DNA of 64,000 bases from Alistipes senegalensis (GTDB taxonomy: Bacteria; Bacteroidota; Bacteroidia; Bacteroidales; Rikenellaceae), in contig JAMPGH010000001.1 of the NCBI GenBank assembly GCA_023664045.1, forward strand, positions 1,034,169-1,098,168. The letters run 5' to 3'. Under the pieces are notes generated by a model. It was not told where the DNA came from and did no database searches. It was given only the letters and a program-made list of their open reading frames with translations. Both the position numbers and the translations under genes were made by a program. The stretch's first letter is position 1; each line of letters begins with the position of its first letter. This document shows positions 33,189-42,460 of the stretch, one piece after another.

Positions 33189-34264
33189 TCTTCATTTTGG
33201 GCTCCGGAAGCGTAGCTGTCCCACTTGGCCAGCAGCGCCCGGAAATCGGCCGGGAGCCCGCTCTCGAACTTCGCCTCGCGATGCGTGGCGGGATGCTCGA
33301 ACCCCAGCGACTGCGCATGCAGGGCGTGGCGCGGCATCAGGGCGAAACAGTTTTCGATGAACTGCCGGTACTTGGCGAAGGTCGTGCCCTTGAGGATGCG
33401 GTCGCCGCCGTAGCGTTCGTCGTTGAAGAGCGGGTGTCCCTGCCACGCCATGTGGACGCGGATCTGGTGGGTGCGTCCCGTCTCCAGCCGGCATTCGACG
33501 AGCGTTACGTAGCCGTAGCGCTTCAGTACGCGCCAGTGCGTTACGGCATGCTTGCCGTCCGAGCCGTCCTCGAAAACATACATCTTCTGTCGCTCGCGGG
33601 GGCTGCGGCCGATATTCCCGGCGATCGTCCCTTCGTCTTCGGGGAAATCGCCCCACACGAGGGCTACGTAGCGGCGGTAGATCGTGTGGTCGAAGAACTG
33701 CTTGGCCAGCCGGGCGTGCGTCTGTTCGTTCTTGGCGACGACCAGCAGGCCCGACGTGTTCTTGTCGATGCGGTGGACCAGTCCGGCGCGCATCTCGCCG
33801 CTGTCGGCCAGCTCGGTGCCGCGCAGATGCCATGCCAGCGCATTGACCAGCGTCCCCGAGTGGTTGCCCACGCCCGGGTGGACGACCATGCCCGCCGGCT
33901 TGTCGACGATCAGCAGGTCGTCGTCTTCGTAGGGAATCTCCAGCGGAATATCTTCGGGACGGATTTCGTTGTCGCGCCGCGGATAGGGCAGCACGATCTG
34001 CACGCGGTCCAGCGGCTTGACCTTGTAGCTCGACTTGGTAGGCTTGCCGTTGACCAGAATGTTGCCGCTGTCGGCCGCCGCCTGAATGCGGTTGCGCGAG
34101 CAGTGTTCCATGCGGGCCACCAGAAACTTGTCGAGCCGCAGCAGGGTCTGCCCCTTGTCGGCCACCACCGCGAAGTGCTCGTAGAGCCCCTCCTGCTCGC
34201 AGTCCTCTTCGGCGAGCGCCGGGTCGTCGATCGGCTCCCCGTCTATGTAGCGCGGGTCGGTCAT
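33185..34264 (-). CDS. rluD: 23S rRNA pseudouridine synthase, RluD type
   Basis: The protein has 359 residues. An S4 RNA-binding domain (about 43-100, RLDKFLVARMEHCSRNRIQ) is followed by a pseudouridine synthase domain with the catalytic Asp in VHRIDKNTSGLLVVAKN and the substrate block LETGRTHQIRVHMAW. It probably makes the pseudouridines of helix 69 of 23S rRNA (RluD) rather than those of RluC. The ATG at 34264 overlaps the PASTA gene stop (TGATG); the longer open frame upstream is the PASTA gene read in another frame. Confidence 0.92.
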   Translation of the reverse strand: MTDPRYIDGEPIDDPALAEEDCEQEGLYEHFAVVADKGQTLLRLDKFLVARMEHCSRNRIQAAADSGNILVNGKPTKSSYKVKPLDRVQIVLPYPRRDNEIRPEDIPLEIPYEDDDLLIVDKPAGMVVHPGVGNHSGTLVNALAWHLRGTELADSGEMRAGLVHRIDKNTSGLLVVAKNEQTHARLAKQFFDHTIYRRYVALVWGDFPEDEGTIAGNIGRSPRERQKMYVFEDGSDGKHAVTHWRVLKRYGYVTLVECRLETGRTHQIRVHMAWQGHPLFNDERYGGDRILKGTTFAKYRQFIENCFALMPRHALHAQSLGFEHPATHREAKFESGLPADFRALLAKWDSYASGAQNED

Positions 34265-35220
34265 CAGTCGAAAAATCCTGCGTCGGGCTCCTCGGCCGGG
34301 GTCGGGGTCGGTTCGGCCGCTGCCGGTTTCTCGGCCGCAGAGGCCGCGTTCTTCTCCTCTTCGAGACGTTGCAGACGCTTGCGGAACGCCTCGTCGGCCT
34401 GCTCTTCCGCCTCCTGCAGACGCAAGGTTACCTTCTTCGTATCGAGCGTCAGCTGCAAGTTCACCTTCGCGCCCAGTACGGCATTCCGCTCGGCGACGGG
34501 ATTCTGCATGTAGACCCGGGCGTCCTTCTGGTTGAGCAGGTTGATGCCGTCGTCGAAGGCGACTTTCCCCACATTGAGCCCCAGCTCCCAAAGGCGGCTC
34601 TTGGCATCTTTGAGCGAGAGTCCGATGACCTGCGGCACGACCGTCGAGCGATGCCCGGGCTGCACGCCCACGTGGAGCGTTACGCCCGAACCCATTTCGG
34701 CTTCGATGCGGGAGGAGGGCGTGATGCGCTGCTTGCCGAGGTATTCGTCGAGGACGTAGTTGGTCGCCATGTCGGTGCGGTAGATCAGCTCGCCGATCTC
34801 CAGTCCGGCGATTTCGAGCATGTTCTTGGCCTGCCGCAGCGAGCGGTCGGCGACGTAGGGCACGGGCACCATCTTCTGCCGGAACGAGTTGATGGTGATG
34901 TAGACCGTCCGTCCGGGTTTCACCTCGACGCCTCCCTGCGGCAGCTGGTCGAGGACGATGCCGCCCTCGTAGGCGGGCACGAACAACGAGTCGTTGATCT
35001 GCAGCCTCAGGTCGTTTTTGCGCGCCATTCGCTGGGCTTCGAGCAGCGGAACGCCCGAGAAGTCGGGTACGCGGCGGCGCGAACCGTGGCGCGTGCCGAT
35101 GTGCATGGCCGCGTGGGCCGCGAGCGCCATCATGAGAATGATCGCGGCGATGATCGCCAGATTGAAGATCAGCGGATGTTCGTAACGGAACCGGTTGAGG
35201 AAAGACGAATATTTCTCCAT
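34264..35220 (-). CDS. PASTA-domain membrane protein
   Basis: A 318-residue protein with a short cytoplasmic start, one transmembrane helix (about 19-37) and three PASTA repeats. They begin near VPDFSGVPLLEAQRMA, VPVPYVADRSLRQAKNML and VPQVIGLSLKDAKSRLWE. The tail is charged and coiled, then Ala/Pro-rich. PASTA domains bind peptidoglycan or beta-lactams in Ser/Thr kinases and PBPs, but here there is no kinase or transpeptidase domain. The role is unknown, probably envelope-related. It lies between lptF/G and rluD. Confidence 0.88.
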   Translation of the reverse strand: MEKYSSFLNRFRYEHPLIFNLAIIAAIILMMALAAHAAMHIGTRHGSRRRVPDFSGVPLLEAQRMARKNDLRLQINDSLFVPAYEGGIVLDQLPQGGVEVKPGRTVYITINSFRQKMVPVPYVADRSLRQAKNMLEIAGLEIGELIYRTDMATNYVLDEYLGKQRITPSSRIEAEMGSGVTLHVGVQPGHRSTVVPQVIGLSLKDAKSRLWELGLNVGKVAFDDGINLLNQKDARVYMQNPVAERNAVLGAKVNLQLTLDTKKVTLRLQEAEEQADEAFRKRLQRLEEEKNAASAAEKPAAAEPTPTPAEEPDAGFFD

Positions 35221-35230
35221 CTCTTTCGGG

Positions 35231-36334
35231 TTATTTGGGAGCCTTCCGATAGAGGTAGACTCCGATGCAGAGGTAAATGATGTTGGGGAGCCAGACGGCC
35301 AGCCCCGGCGGCAGCGACCCGCTCTTGGCGAACTCCTCGAAGAAGCGGTTGAAGAGGATGTACGAGAAACAGAGGCACGTGCCGATGCCGATGTGGAGAC
35401 CCGTACCGCCGCGCACCTTGCGCGACGAAAGCGAGACGCCGATGAGCGTCAGGATGAACGTCGACAACGGATAGGCGTACCGGGCGTGGCGCTCGACCTC
35501 GATCAGACCGATCTCGTCGGAACCTTTGGCCCGCTGCTGGGCGAGGAACCGGTTGAGTTCGGCGATATTCATGGTCTGGATCAGCTCGTTGATACGTCCC
35601 AGCTCGTTGACGTTCAGATTGATGAGCGTATCCAAGTTGCGGTATTGCCCGAACTTTTCGGTACCCAGCGAATCGAACTCGCGCATGGTGTAGCGCGGAG
35701 CGGTCCAGCGGCGGGTCGCCGGGTCGAATTTCGTGTCGGCGGCCTCCAGCGAACGGGTCATCGCCCCCTCCTCGTAGTGCTCCAGCACGAAGAACGAGGC
35801 CTGATGCGACGCATCGCGATAGCCGCGGACATAGGCGAAAGTTCCCGGTTCGATCTGCCGGTAGATATGCAGATCGTATTGCGTATTCCTTTTTCGCTTG
35901 ATATACTGCGATTCGAACGCCACGATCTTGCGCTGCGAGAGGGGAATCAGCCAGAGGTTGAGCGTCAGCGACAGTCCGCCGATGATGAGCGCCCCCAGAA
36001 AATAGGGCCACATCAGCCGCCGGAACGACATGCCGCCCGAGAGCATGGCGACGATTTCGGTCTGGTAGGCCATCTTCGAGGTGAAGAAGATGCAGGCGAT
36101 GAAGGTGAACAGGCCGCTGAACTGGTTGATGAAGAAGGGAATGAAGTTGAGGTAATAGTCGAAGATCACCTTGCGGACCGGAGCGTGGAGCTCCGTGAAG
36201 TCGTCGATCTTCTCCACGTAGTCGAACAGCACGACCACGACGATGATCATGGCGATGGCGAAGAAGTAGGTCGAAAGGAACTTCCCCAGTATGTAGCGGT
36301 CCAGAATCTTGTATCCCGGGAATCGGAGTTTCAT
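35231..36334 (-). CDS. LptF/LptG-family permease
   Basis: The protein has 367 residues. Transmembrane helices are at both ends (FLSTYFFAIAMIIVVVVLFD near the start; three near the C-terminus), with a periplasmic beta-rich domain between (about 115-270). This is the YjgP/YjgQ pattern of LptF and LptG, which with the LptB ATPase extract lipopolysaccharide from the inner membrane. It cannot be told from sequence alone whether this is F or G. It lies 4 bases after tgt, the familiar tgt-lptF/G pairing of Bacteroidota. Confidence 0.9.
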   Translation of the reverse strand: MKLRFPGYKILDRYILGKFLSTYFFAIAMIIVVVVLFDYVEKIDDFTELHAPVRKVIFDYYLNFIPFFINQFSGLFTFIACIFFTSKMAYQTEIVAMLSGGMSFRRLMWPYFLGALIIGGLSLTLNLWLIPLSQRKIVAFESQYIKRKRNTQYDLHIYRQIEPGTFAYVRGYRDASHQASFFVLEHYEEGAMTRSLEAADTKFDPATRRWTAPRYTMREFDSLGTEKFGQYRNLDTLINLNVNELGRINELIQTMNIAELNRFLAQQRAKGSDEIGLIEVERHARYAYPLSTFILTLIGVSLSSRKVRGGTGLHIGIGTCLCFSYILFNRFFEEFAKSGSLPPGLAVWLPNIIYLCIGVYLYRKAPK

Positions 36335-36338
36335 ACGC

Positions 36339-37469
36339 TTACAGTCTTCGTTGGAGTCGGGGCACCATCATCTCTTTCCATGCCTTGAAATCGCCGGCGA
36401 CGATCCGCTCGCGGGCCATGCCCGCCAGACGCAGGTAGAAAGCGATGTTGTGCAGCGACGCGATTTCGGCCGCCAGCATCTCGCCGCAGACGCAGAGATG
36501 GTGGAGATAGGCTTTCGAGTAGAGCGTGTCGACGAAGGCCGTGCCCTGCGGGTCGATGGGCGAGAAATCGTCCTCCCACTTCTTGTTGCGGATGTTGATG
36601 ATGCCCTCGGCGGTGAAGAGCTGGCCGTTGCGGCCGTTGCGCGTGGGCATCACGCAGTCGAACATGTCGACGCCCCGGGCGATGCCCTCCAGAATGTTCA
36701 CGGGCGTACCCACGCCCATCAGGTAGCGGGGCCGGTCTTTCGGGAGAATGGCGTTCACGACCTCGATCATCTCGTACATGACGGGCGTGGGTTCGCCCAC
36801 GGCCAGTCCGCCGATCGCGTAGCCGTCGGCGTCGTATCGTTTCACGTTCTCGGCCGCCCGGGCCCGCAGGTCGGGATAGGTGCAGCCCTGCACGATGGGG
36901 AACAGGGCCTGATAATGACCGTATTTGGGAGCCGTCTGCGCATAGCGCTCGAAGCAGCGGTCGAGCCACCGCTCCGTCAGGTCGAGCGACTTGGCGGCGT
37001 ACTCGCGGGGCGCATCGCCCGGCGGGCACTCGTCGAAAGCCATCATGATGTCGGCGCCGATGCTCCGTTCGGTGTCGATGACGCTTTCGGGCGTGAAGAG
37101 GTGCTTCGAGCCGTCGATATGCGAGCGGAAGTGGCACCCCTCCTCCTTGAGCTTGCGGCAGGCCGCGAGCGAGAAGACCTGGAATCCGCCGCTGTCGGTG
37201 AGCATCGGGCCCTCCCACGTGGAGAAGCGGTGTACGCCGCCGGCCTTTTCGATGATCTTCATGCCGGGACGCAGGTAGAGGTGGTAGGTGTTGGCCAGAA
37301 TGATCTGCGCCCGCGCCTCGTCGCGTACGTCGCGATGGAAGAGACCCTTGACCGTCGCCGCCGTACCCACGGGCATGAAAATGGGCGTGCGGATGAAGCC
37401 GTGGTCGGTTTTGAGCAAGCCGGCCCGGGCCTCCGAAGCGGGGTCCTTGTATTGCAGGGTGAATTCCAT
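36339..37469 (-). CDS. tgt: Queuine/preQ1 tRNA-ribosyltransferase
   Basis: A 376-residue Tgt. The catalytic Asp region is GPMLTDSGGFQVFSL, the second nucleophile region is MFDCVMPTRNGRNGQLFTAE, and part of the Zn-binding cluster is seen in HHLCVCGEMLAAE. It exchanges G34 of GUN-anticodon tRNAs for preQ1. The ATG at 37469 (MEFTLQYKD) is chosen from the family start; one at 37475 would add two residues. It is divergent from the glycosyltransferase gene. Confidence 0.95.
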   Translation of the reverse strand: MEFTLQYKDPASEARAGLLKTDHGFIRTPIFMPVGTAATVKGLFHRDVRDEARAQIILANTYHLYLRPGMKIIEKAGGVHRFSTWEGPMLTDSGGFQVFSLAACRKLKEEGCHFRSHIDGSKHLFTPESVIDTERSIGADIMMAFDECPPGDAPREYAAKSLDLTERWLDRCFERYAQTAPKYGHYQALFPIVQGCTYPDLRARAAENVKRYDADGYAIGGLAVGEPTPVMYEMIEVVNAILPKDRPRYLMGVGTPVNILEGIARGVDMFDCVMPTRNGRNGQLFTAEGIINIRNKKWEDDFSPIDPQGTAFVDTLYSKAYLHHLCVCGEMLAAEIASLHNIAFYLRLAGMARERIVAGDFKAWKEMMVPRLQRRL

Positions 37470-37516
37470 GTTCATATTTCCCGCAAAAATAGGGAAAATA
37501 ATTCTGAATTGTTTTG

Positions 37517-37524
37517 TATCTTTG
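37517..37524 (+). promoter_or_regulatory. -7 element of the glycosyltransferase-sigma pair
   Basis: TATCTTTG fits the consensus and ends only 16 bases before the ATG at 37541, so the mRNA leader would be about 10 bases. A divergent TATTTTTG for tgt lies on the minus strand nearby. Confidence 0.6.
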
Positions 37525-37540
37525 CACATATTTCGGTATT

Positions 37541-38707
37541 ATGGAATTTTTCGAATCTTTGGCGGAGGCGTTTCTGACCTCGTACGGCTGGGAAGGCACG
37601 GCGCTGGCCGGTGTGCTGCTCATCCTGCTGGGCGTGCAGCTCTACTACTATATCGCGGTTTACGGACGCATCGCCGGCTACAAGAACAACCGGCGTGCGG
37701 AGCTTCTGGAAGCCGATCCTCCGGTCTCGGTAATCATTCCGCTTTTCGCCGAGGACTACGCTTTCGTCGAGGAGCGTCTGCCGCTGATTCTGGCCCAGAG
37801 CTACCCCAAGTTCGAAGTCGTGATCGTCTACGTGGGCGCCGATTCGGACTTCTACGAGGACCTCTCGCGGCTCAAGCAGTCGTTCCCCCAGATCACGACG
37901 ACCAAGATCCACCTCAACCCGCGTTTCCCCATTTCGCGCAAAATGGCCCTCAACGTGGGCATCAAGTCGGCCCATTACGAACACATGATCTTCACCTCGA
38001 CCGACGCCTGCCCGCAGACCGACCGCTGGCTGTCGCTCATGGCCAAAGGGTTCACCCGGGGCGAGATCGTCATCGGCTACTGCGGCGTGGAGCGGACCGA
38101 AGGGCTGACCAACTACCTGATGCGCACGTGGCGCATGATGCACGCCTCGGAGTGGTTGGGCCGCGCCGTGCGGCGCCGTCCCTACCGGGGCATGCTGCAG
38201 AACTTCGGCTTCACCAAGAAACTCTACTTCGGCAATAACGGCTTCAACCACCTCAACATGAACATCGGCGAGGACGATCTCTTCCTGCAGCAGGTCATGA
38301 CGCGCGACAACGTGAGCATCATCCTCTCGCCGCGGGCCACGCTCCGCGAAAAGGTGTGGGGCGGTCTGGGCTGGGGGCTGGGGCAGCTGCGCTATTTCGG
38401 CTCGGCATTCCGCTACTACCCTCGCGGAGCCCGCAACTACGTGCAGTGGGAGATCGGCTCGCGGCTGCTTTTCTTCGCGGCCGCGATCTGCGCCGTCTCC
38501 GTCATGCCGTTCGAATACAAGCTCGCGGCCGTGGCGCTCGTGCTGCTGCGCTACCTGATCGTGGCACTCGAAGTACGGCGCATCGCCAACCGGCTGGGCG
38601 AGCAGGGCATCGCCTGGCGCTACTTCCTCTACGACCTGCTGAGCATGCCGGGCGCCGTCGTGCTGAGCATCCTGACGCTGGGCAAAGACAAGCGCGTATG
38701 GAGATAG
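37541..38707 (+). CDS. Membrane glycosyltransferase, family 2-like
   Basis: The protein has 388 residues. One N-terminal membrane helix (about 20-40) precedes a GT-A domain with PPVSVIIPLFAEDYAFVEE, VVIVYVGADSDFYED and IGEDDLFLQQVM (where the catalytic base and metal-binding acids are expected). There are two or three C-terminal membrane helices (about 305-370). The probable product is a polysaccharide or glycolipid component. The last 10 bases overlap the sigma factor start, so the two are coupled. The acceptor is unknown. Confidence 0.85.
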   Translation: MEFFESLAEAFLTSYGWEGTALAGVLLILLGVQLYYYIAVYGRIAGYKNNRRAELLEADPPVSVIIPLFAEDYAFVEERLPLILAQSYPKFEVVIVYVGADSDFYEDLSRLKQSFPQITTTKIHLNPRFPISRKMALNVGIKSAHYEHMIFTSTDACPQTDRWLSLMAKGFTRGEIVIGYCGVERTEGLTNYLMRTWRMMHASEWLGRAVRRRPYRGMLQNFGFTKKLYFGNNGFNHLNMNIGEDDLFLQQVMTRDNVSIILSPRATLREKVWGGLGWGLGQLRYFGSAFRYYPRGARNYVQWEIGSRLLFFAAAICAVSVMPFEYKLAAVALVLLRYLIVALEVRRIANRLGEQGIAWRYFLYDLLSMPGAVVLSILTLGKDKRVWR

Positions 38708-39261
38708 CCGACTACATCGTGGCCGACGACCGGCAGCTGGTCGCGCGGGTGCTCGGCGGCGACGATGCGGCTTTCGAATACCTTTTCAACCGCTATCACG
38801 AGGCGATCCGCCGGCTCTTCGTCCAGCGCATGGGCGGAGCCAACGACGTGGACGACCTGCTGCAGGAGACCTTCATCAAGGTTTACATCAACCTGCACCG
38901 CTACGATAGCGGATTCACTTTCGGACAATGGGTCTATACCATCGCCCGCAACACGTTCATCGACTACGTACGGCGCCGGCAGGAGGACCTGCCGATCGAC
39001 GAACGCTTCGCCGCTCCGGTCTCGAACGCCCCGACCCCCGAAGAGAACGTCATCAACCTCCAGCAGCGGACGCAGATCGAGCACTGCCTCGACCGTCTTG
39101 CGCCCCGCTACCGCCAGCTGATCGTCATGCGCTTCTTCGACGGATACTCCTACGAGGAGATCGCCGCGAAACTCGCACTGCCGTTAGGGACGGTCAAAAC
39201 CCGGATCCACCGTGCCCGCGAACAGATGTGCGAACAGATCATCAAAGGAGAGACCGACTGA
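38698..39261 (+). CDS. RNA polymerase sigma factor, ECF-type
   Basis: The protein has 187 residues. Region 2 shows DVDDLLQETFIKVYINLHRY and FGQWVYTIARNTFIDYVRRR. Region 4 shows LAPRYRQLIVMRFFDGYSYE, then EEIAAKLALPLGTVKTRIHRA. This is the pattern of ECF sigma factors in the RpoE/SigW group. No anti-sigma factor gene follows; the next bases are an AT-rich spacer and then ygiQ. It overlaps the glycosyltransferase gene by 10 bases. Confidence 0.9.
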   Translation: MEIADYIVADDRQLVARVLGGDDAAFEYLFNRYHEAIRRLFVQRMGGANDVDDLLQETFIKVYINLHRYDSGFTFGQWVYTIARNTFIDYVRRRQEDLPIDERFAAPVSNAPTPEENVINLQQRTQIEHCLDRLAPRYRQLIVMRFFDGYSYEEIAAKLALPLGTVKTRIHRAREQMCEQIIKGETD

Positions 39262-39404
39262 GAATTAAAAATGAAGAGTGAAAAATTAAAAATGATACCG
39301 ACGCTGCTTAAAACATCCGGGCAGATTTTACAGGTTTCGAGTAAAACGAATTGGCAACGCCGGGATCTCCGAAACAATTCTTAATTTTTCATTTTTAATT
39401 GACC
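39259..39404. repeat. AT-rich inverted spacer between the sigma factor and ygiQ
   Basis: The left arm (39263-39296, containing GAAAAATTAAAAATGAT) and the right arm (39378-39402, containing TTCTTAATTTTTCATTTTTA) are near reverse complements. The interior is GC-richer and unrelated to that of the spacers at 1411 and 48709. Confidence 0.55.
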
Positions 39405-39406
39405 GC

Positions 39407-41122
39407 ATGTTTCTGCCAACGACGATAAAGGAAGTACGGGCCCGGGGCTGGGATGAGCTCGATGTCATCCTCTTCACGGGCGATGCCTACATCGACCACC
39501 CGGCGTTCGGCGCGGCGGTCATCGGCCGGCTGCTCGAAGCCGAGGGTTACCGCGTGGCGATCGTGCCGCAACCCAACTGGCGCGACGACCTGCGGGACTT
39601 CACCAAGCTGGGGACACCGCGTCTCTTCTTCGGCGTAACGGCCGGTGCAATGGACTCGATGGTCAACCACTATACGGCCAACCTGCGTCTGCGCCACGAC
39701 GACGCCTACACCCCCGGCGGCAAGGCGGGATTCCGCCCCGACTACGCCGTAACGGTCTACACGCGCATCCTCAAGCGGCTCTATCCTCACGTTCCGGTGG
39801 TCGTCGGCGGCATCGAGGCATCGCTCAGGCGCCTGACCCACTACGACTACTGGCAGAACACGCTGAAACCCTCGATTCTGGTCGAATCGGGCGCCGACCT
39901 GCTGATCTACGGCATGGGCGAGCGGGTGGTGCAGCAGGTGGCCCGCGCGATGCGCAACGGCTACAACGCCAAGCTGCTGCGCAAGATCAGGCAGGTGGCC
40001 TTTCTGGCCGACGAAGCCTACGTCTCGCGTCTCGAAGAGGCGACGACGATCCGTCTGCACAGCTACGAGGAGTGCTGCGCCGACAAACGGGTGTTCGGCG
40101 AGAACTTCACGATCATCGAAACGCAGAGCAACCTGCTGGAACCCGAAGCGACGCTGGCGGAGCGGGTCGGCGACCGCTATGCGGTGGTTACGCCCCCCAA
40201 CGCGACGCTGACGACCGAGGAACTCGACCGTTCGTTCGACCTGCCCTACGAACGGGCACCCCATCCGCGCTATGCGGGCAAGGGAGATATTCCGGCGTGG
40301 GAGATGATAAAACACTCGGTCAACATCCACCGCGGCTGCTTCGGGGGCTGCTCGTTCTGCACGATTTCGGCCCATCAGGGCAAGTTCATCCATTCGCGCA
40401 GCGAACGTTCGATACTGGCCGAAGTGGAGCGCATCGCGAAGATGCCGGGATTCAAGGGCTATCTGTCGGACGTGGGGGCGCCCTCGGCCAACATGTACCG
40501 CATGGGCGGCCGCGACCGCGAGCTGTGCCGCAAGTGCCGCCGGGCGTCGTGCCTCCACCCGACGAAGTGCCCCAACCTCGACGACGACCACCGGCCGCTA
40601 CTCGACCTCTACGCCAAGATCCGCGCCGTCAAGGGGATCAAGAAGGCGTTCATCGGCAGCGGCATCCGCTACGATCTTTTCGACGACTCGCCCTATCTGG
40701 AGACGGTGCTCCGGCACCACACCTCGGGCCGCCTCAAGGTAGCGCCCGAACATACCGAGGATAACGTACTGAAACTGATGCGCAAACCGCCGTTCGCGAT
40801 GTTCGAGCGGCTGAACGCCGACTTCCGCCGCATCTGCCGCGCGGAGGGGCTTCCCTACCGGTTGATCCCCTACTTCATCTCCTCGCACCCGGGATGCACC
40901 GAGCGCGACATGCGCTCGCTTTCGGAAAAGGTGCTGGGCAAGCTGCACTTCACGCTGGAGCAGGTGCAGGATCTCACGCCTACGCCGATGACCCTCTCGT
41001 CGGTCATGTTCTGCACGGGCGAGAATCCCTATACGCATGAAAAAGTCTACGTCGCCCGCTCGCAGGAGGAGAAACGCAGACAGAAAAGCTACTTCTTCAA
41101 AGATAAAAAGCCCCGCTTTTAG
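39407..41122 (+). CDS. ygiQ: YgiQ-family radical SAM protein
   Basis: A 571-residue protein. The N-terminal B12-binding-like domain has LDVILFTGDAYIDHPAFGAA, followed by a radical-SAM core with the cluster motif CFGGCSFC in NIHRGCFGGCSFCTISAHQG. The C-terminal part has RLIPYFISSHPGC and TPTPMTLSSVMFCTG. The family is widely conserved, and its reaction is not established. The stop codon TAG (41120-41122) lies inside the right half of the terminator hairpin. Confidence 0.93.
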   Translation: MFLPTTIKEVRARGWDELDVILFTGDAYIDHPAFGAAVIGRLLEAEGYRVAIVPQPNWRDDLRDFTKLGTPRLFFGVTAGAMDSMVNHYTANLRLRHDDAYTPGGKAGFRPDYAVTVYTRILKRLYPHVPVVVGGIEASLRRLTHYDYWQNTLKPSILVESGADLLIYGMGERVVQQVARAMRNGYNAKLLRKIRQVAFLADEAYVSRLEEATTIRLHSYEECCADKRVFGENFTIIETQSNLLEPEATLAERVGDRYAVVTPPNATLTTEELDRSFDLPYERAPHPRYAGKGDIPAWEMIKHSVNIHRGCFGGCSFCTISAHQGKFIHSRSERSILAEVERIAKMPGFKGYLSDVGAPSANMYRMGGRDRELCRKCRRASCLHPTKCPNLDDDHRPLLDLYAKIRAVKGIKKAFIGSGIRYDLFDDSPYLETVLRHHTSGRLKVAPEHTEDNVLKLMRKPPFAMFERLNADFRRICRAEGLPYRLIPYFISSHPGCTERDMRSLSEKVLGKLHFTLEQVQDLTPTPMTLSSVMFCTGENPYTHEKVYVARSQEEKRRQKSYFFKDKKPRF

Positions 41123-41130
41123 CGGGGCTT
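41108..41130. terminator. Terminator between ygiQ and yeiH
   Basis: A ten-base perfect stem pairs AAGCCCCGCT with AGCGGGGCTT around a TTT loop. Five T residues follow on the minus strand, so it works best for yeiH; it also contains the ygiQ stop. Confidence 0.85.
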
Positions 41131-41149
41131 CGAAAATCGACCTTGCACC

Positions 41150-42436
41150 TTATCCGAGCATCGGCTTCAGCACGCCGAACAGCAGGCAGGCCACGACGAG
41201 CGTAACGACGATGTTGAACGTCTGCGCTCCGAGGAAGGCCCACAGCGCATTGCGGTTCTCTTTGGAGACGATCTCCTTGAGCCGCGTATCGAGACCGATG
41301 CAGACGAACGCCAGCGAGAAGAAGACCGTGGAGAACATCTTGGCCACCCCCGGTTCGACGAGCTTGCCTCTCTCGGAGATGAAAATCCCGCCCGACTGAC
41401 AGAGACTGAAGACGAGCGATGCGGCGACGAATCCGAGGATGAACTTGGGGAACTTCTCCCAGACGATACCCAGCGAGGGGCGTCCGCTGCCGCTGCTCTG
41501 GCCGCCGCGCGTCGAGAGGTAGAGGGCGATGAAGAAGGCCACCACGCCGATCGGCACGTTCTGCGCCGCCTTGATGATGACGGCATGCTGGTTGGCGACC
41601 TCGCCGACAATGGTACTCGACGCGGCGACGCCCGACGTGGTGTCGATCGTACCGCCGATCCATGCTCCGGCAACCTCCTGCACGGTCTGCGGGTCATCGA
41701 AAATGAGCGGCAGCACCGTACCCGCGAGCCACGGCATGAGGTAGATCATCGGCACGACGACGATCAGCACCAGCGAGACGATGTACGAGAGCTTCTTGTC
41801 GTCGCCCCCGGCCACGCGGGCCGCCGTGATGCAGGCCGAGACGCCGCAGATCGAGACGCCCGACGAGAGGATCATGGCCGTACGTTCGTCGACCTTCATG
41901 CGGCGCGCGAGCTGGAAAGCGAAGAACCACACGATCGCCACCACGAGAATGGCCTGCACCAGACCGAATATTCCCGACTTCATGACATCGGAGAACAGGA
42001 TCGTGGCGCCCAGACAGACGACGCCGATCTTGATGTAGAACTCGCCCTGCACGGCGGGCTTCATCCACTCGGGAACATGCCACAGGTTGCGGATCAGCAG
42101 GCCGAAGACCACCGAGAAGAAAACCGACTCGAAGCCGTAATAGGATACCTGCGGGATCTTGGCCACGACCTGCGCCAGCAGCGAAACGGCGAAGACCGCG
42201 ACGAACGAGGGGAGCAATCCCTTCTTGGGGCGTCGCAGCAAGAGCGTGCCGACGTAGAGCACGGCCAGACAGATCAGGAAGAGCAGCACGATGTTGTACC
42301 ATGCGACGCTGCCGATCAGGGTCGACGGCACGCTGGGCAGCTCTTTCGGAATGAAGATCGCCAACAGCAGCAGCGGGATGGAGACCCAGACCACGACCCA
42401 GTCTTCGGTCCGGAGTTTTTCGAGCAAGTTTTTCAT
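41150..42436 (-). CDS. yeiH: YeiH-family putative sulfate/anion exporter
   Basis: The protein has 428 residues and about eleven hydrophobic segments. GVSICGVSACITAARVAGG and GAWIGGTIDTTSGVAASSTI are signature-like repeats of the conserved hypothetical 698 (PSE) family. The YeiH branch has been linked with sulphite or sulphate handling, but the substrate here is not known. It starts 25 bases after the end of the broken porin gene and may form an operon with it. Confidence 0.85.
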   Translation of the reverse strand: MKNLLEKLRTEDWVVVWVSIPLLLLAIFIPKELPSVPSTLIGSVAWYNIVLLFLICLAVLYVGTLLLRRPKKGLLPSFVAVFAVSLLAQVVAKIPQVSYYGFESVFFSVVFGLLIRNLWHVPEWMKPAVQGEFYIKIGVVCLGATILFSDVMKSGIFGLVQAILVVAIVWFFAFQLARRMKVDERTAMILSSGVSICGVSACITAARVAGGDDKKLSYIVSLVLIVVVPMIYLMPWLAGTVLPLIFDDPQTVQEVAGAWIGGTIDTTSGVAASSTIVGEVANQHAVIIKAAQNVPIGVVAFFIALYLSTRGGQSSGSGRPSLGIVWEKFPKFILGFVAASLVFSLCQSGGIFISERGKLVEPGVAKMFSTVFFSLAFVCIGLDTRLKEIVSKENRNALWAFLGAQTFNIVVTLVVACLLFGVLKPMLG

Positions 42437-42460
42437 GGTTTATCGATTTGTTTGCGAATT

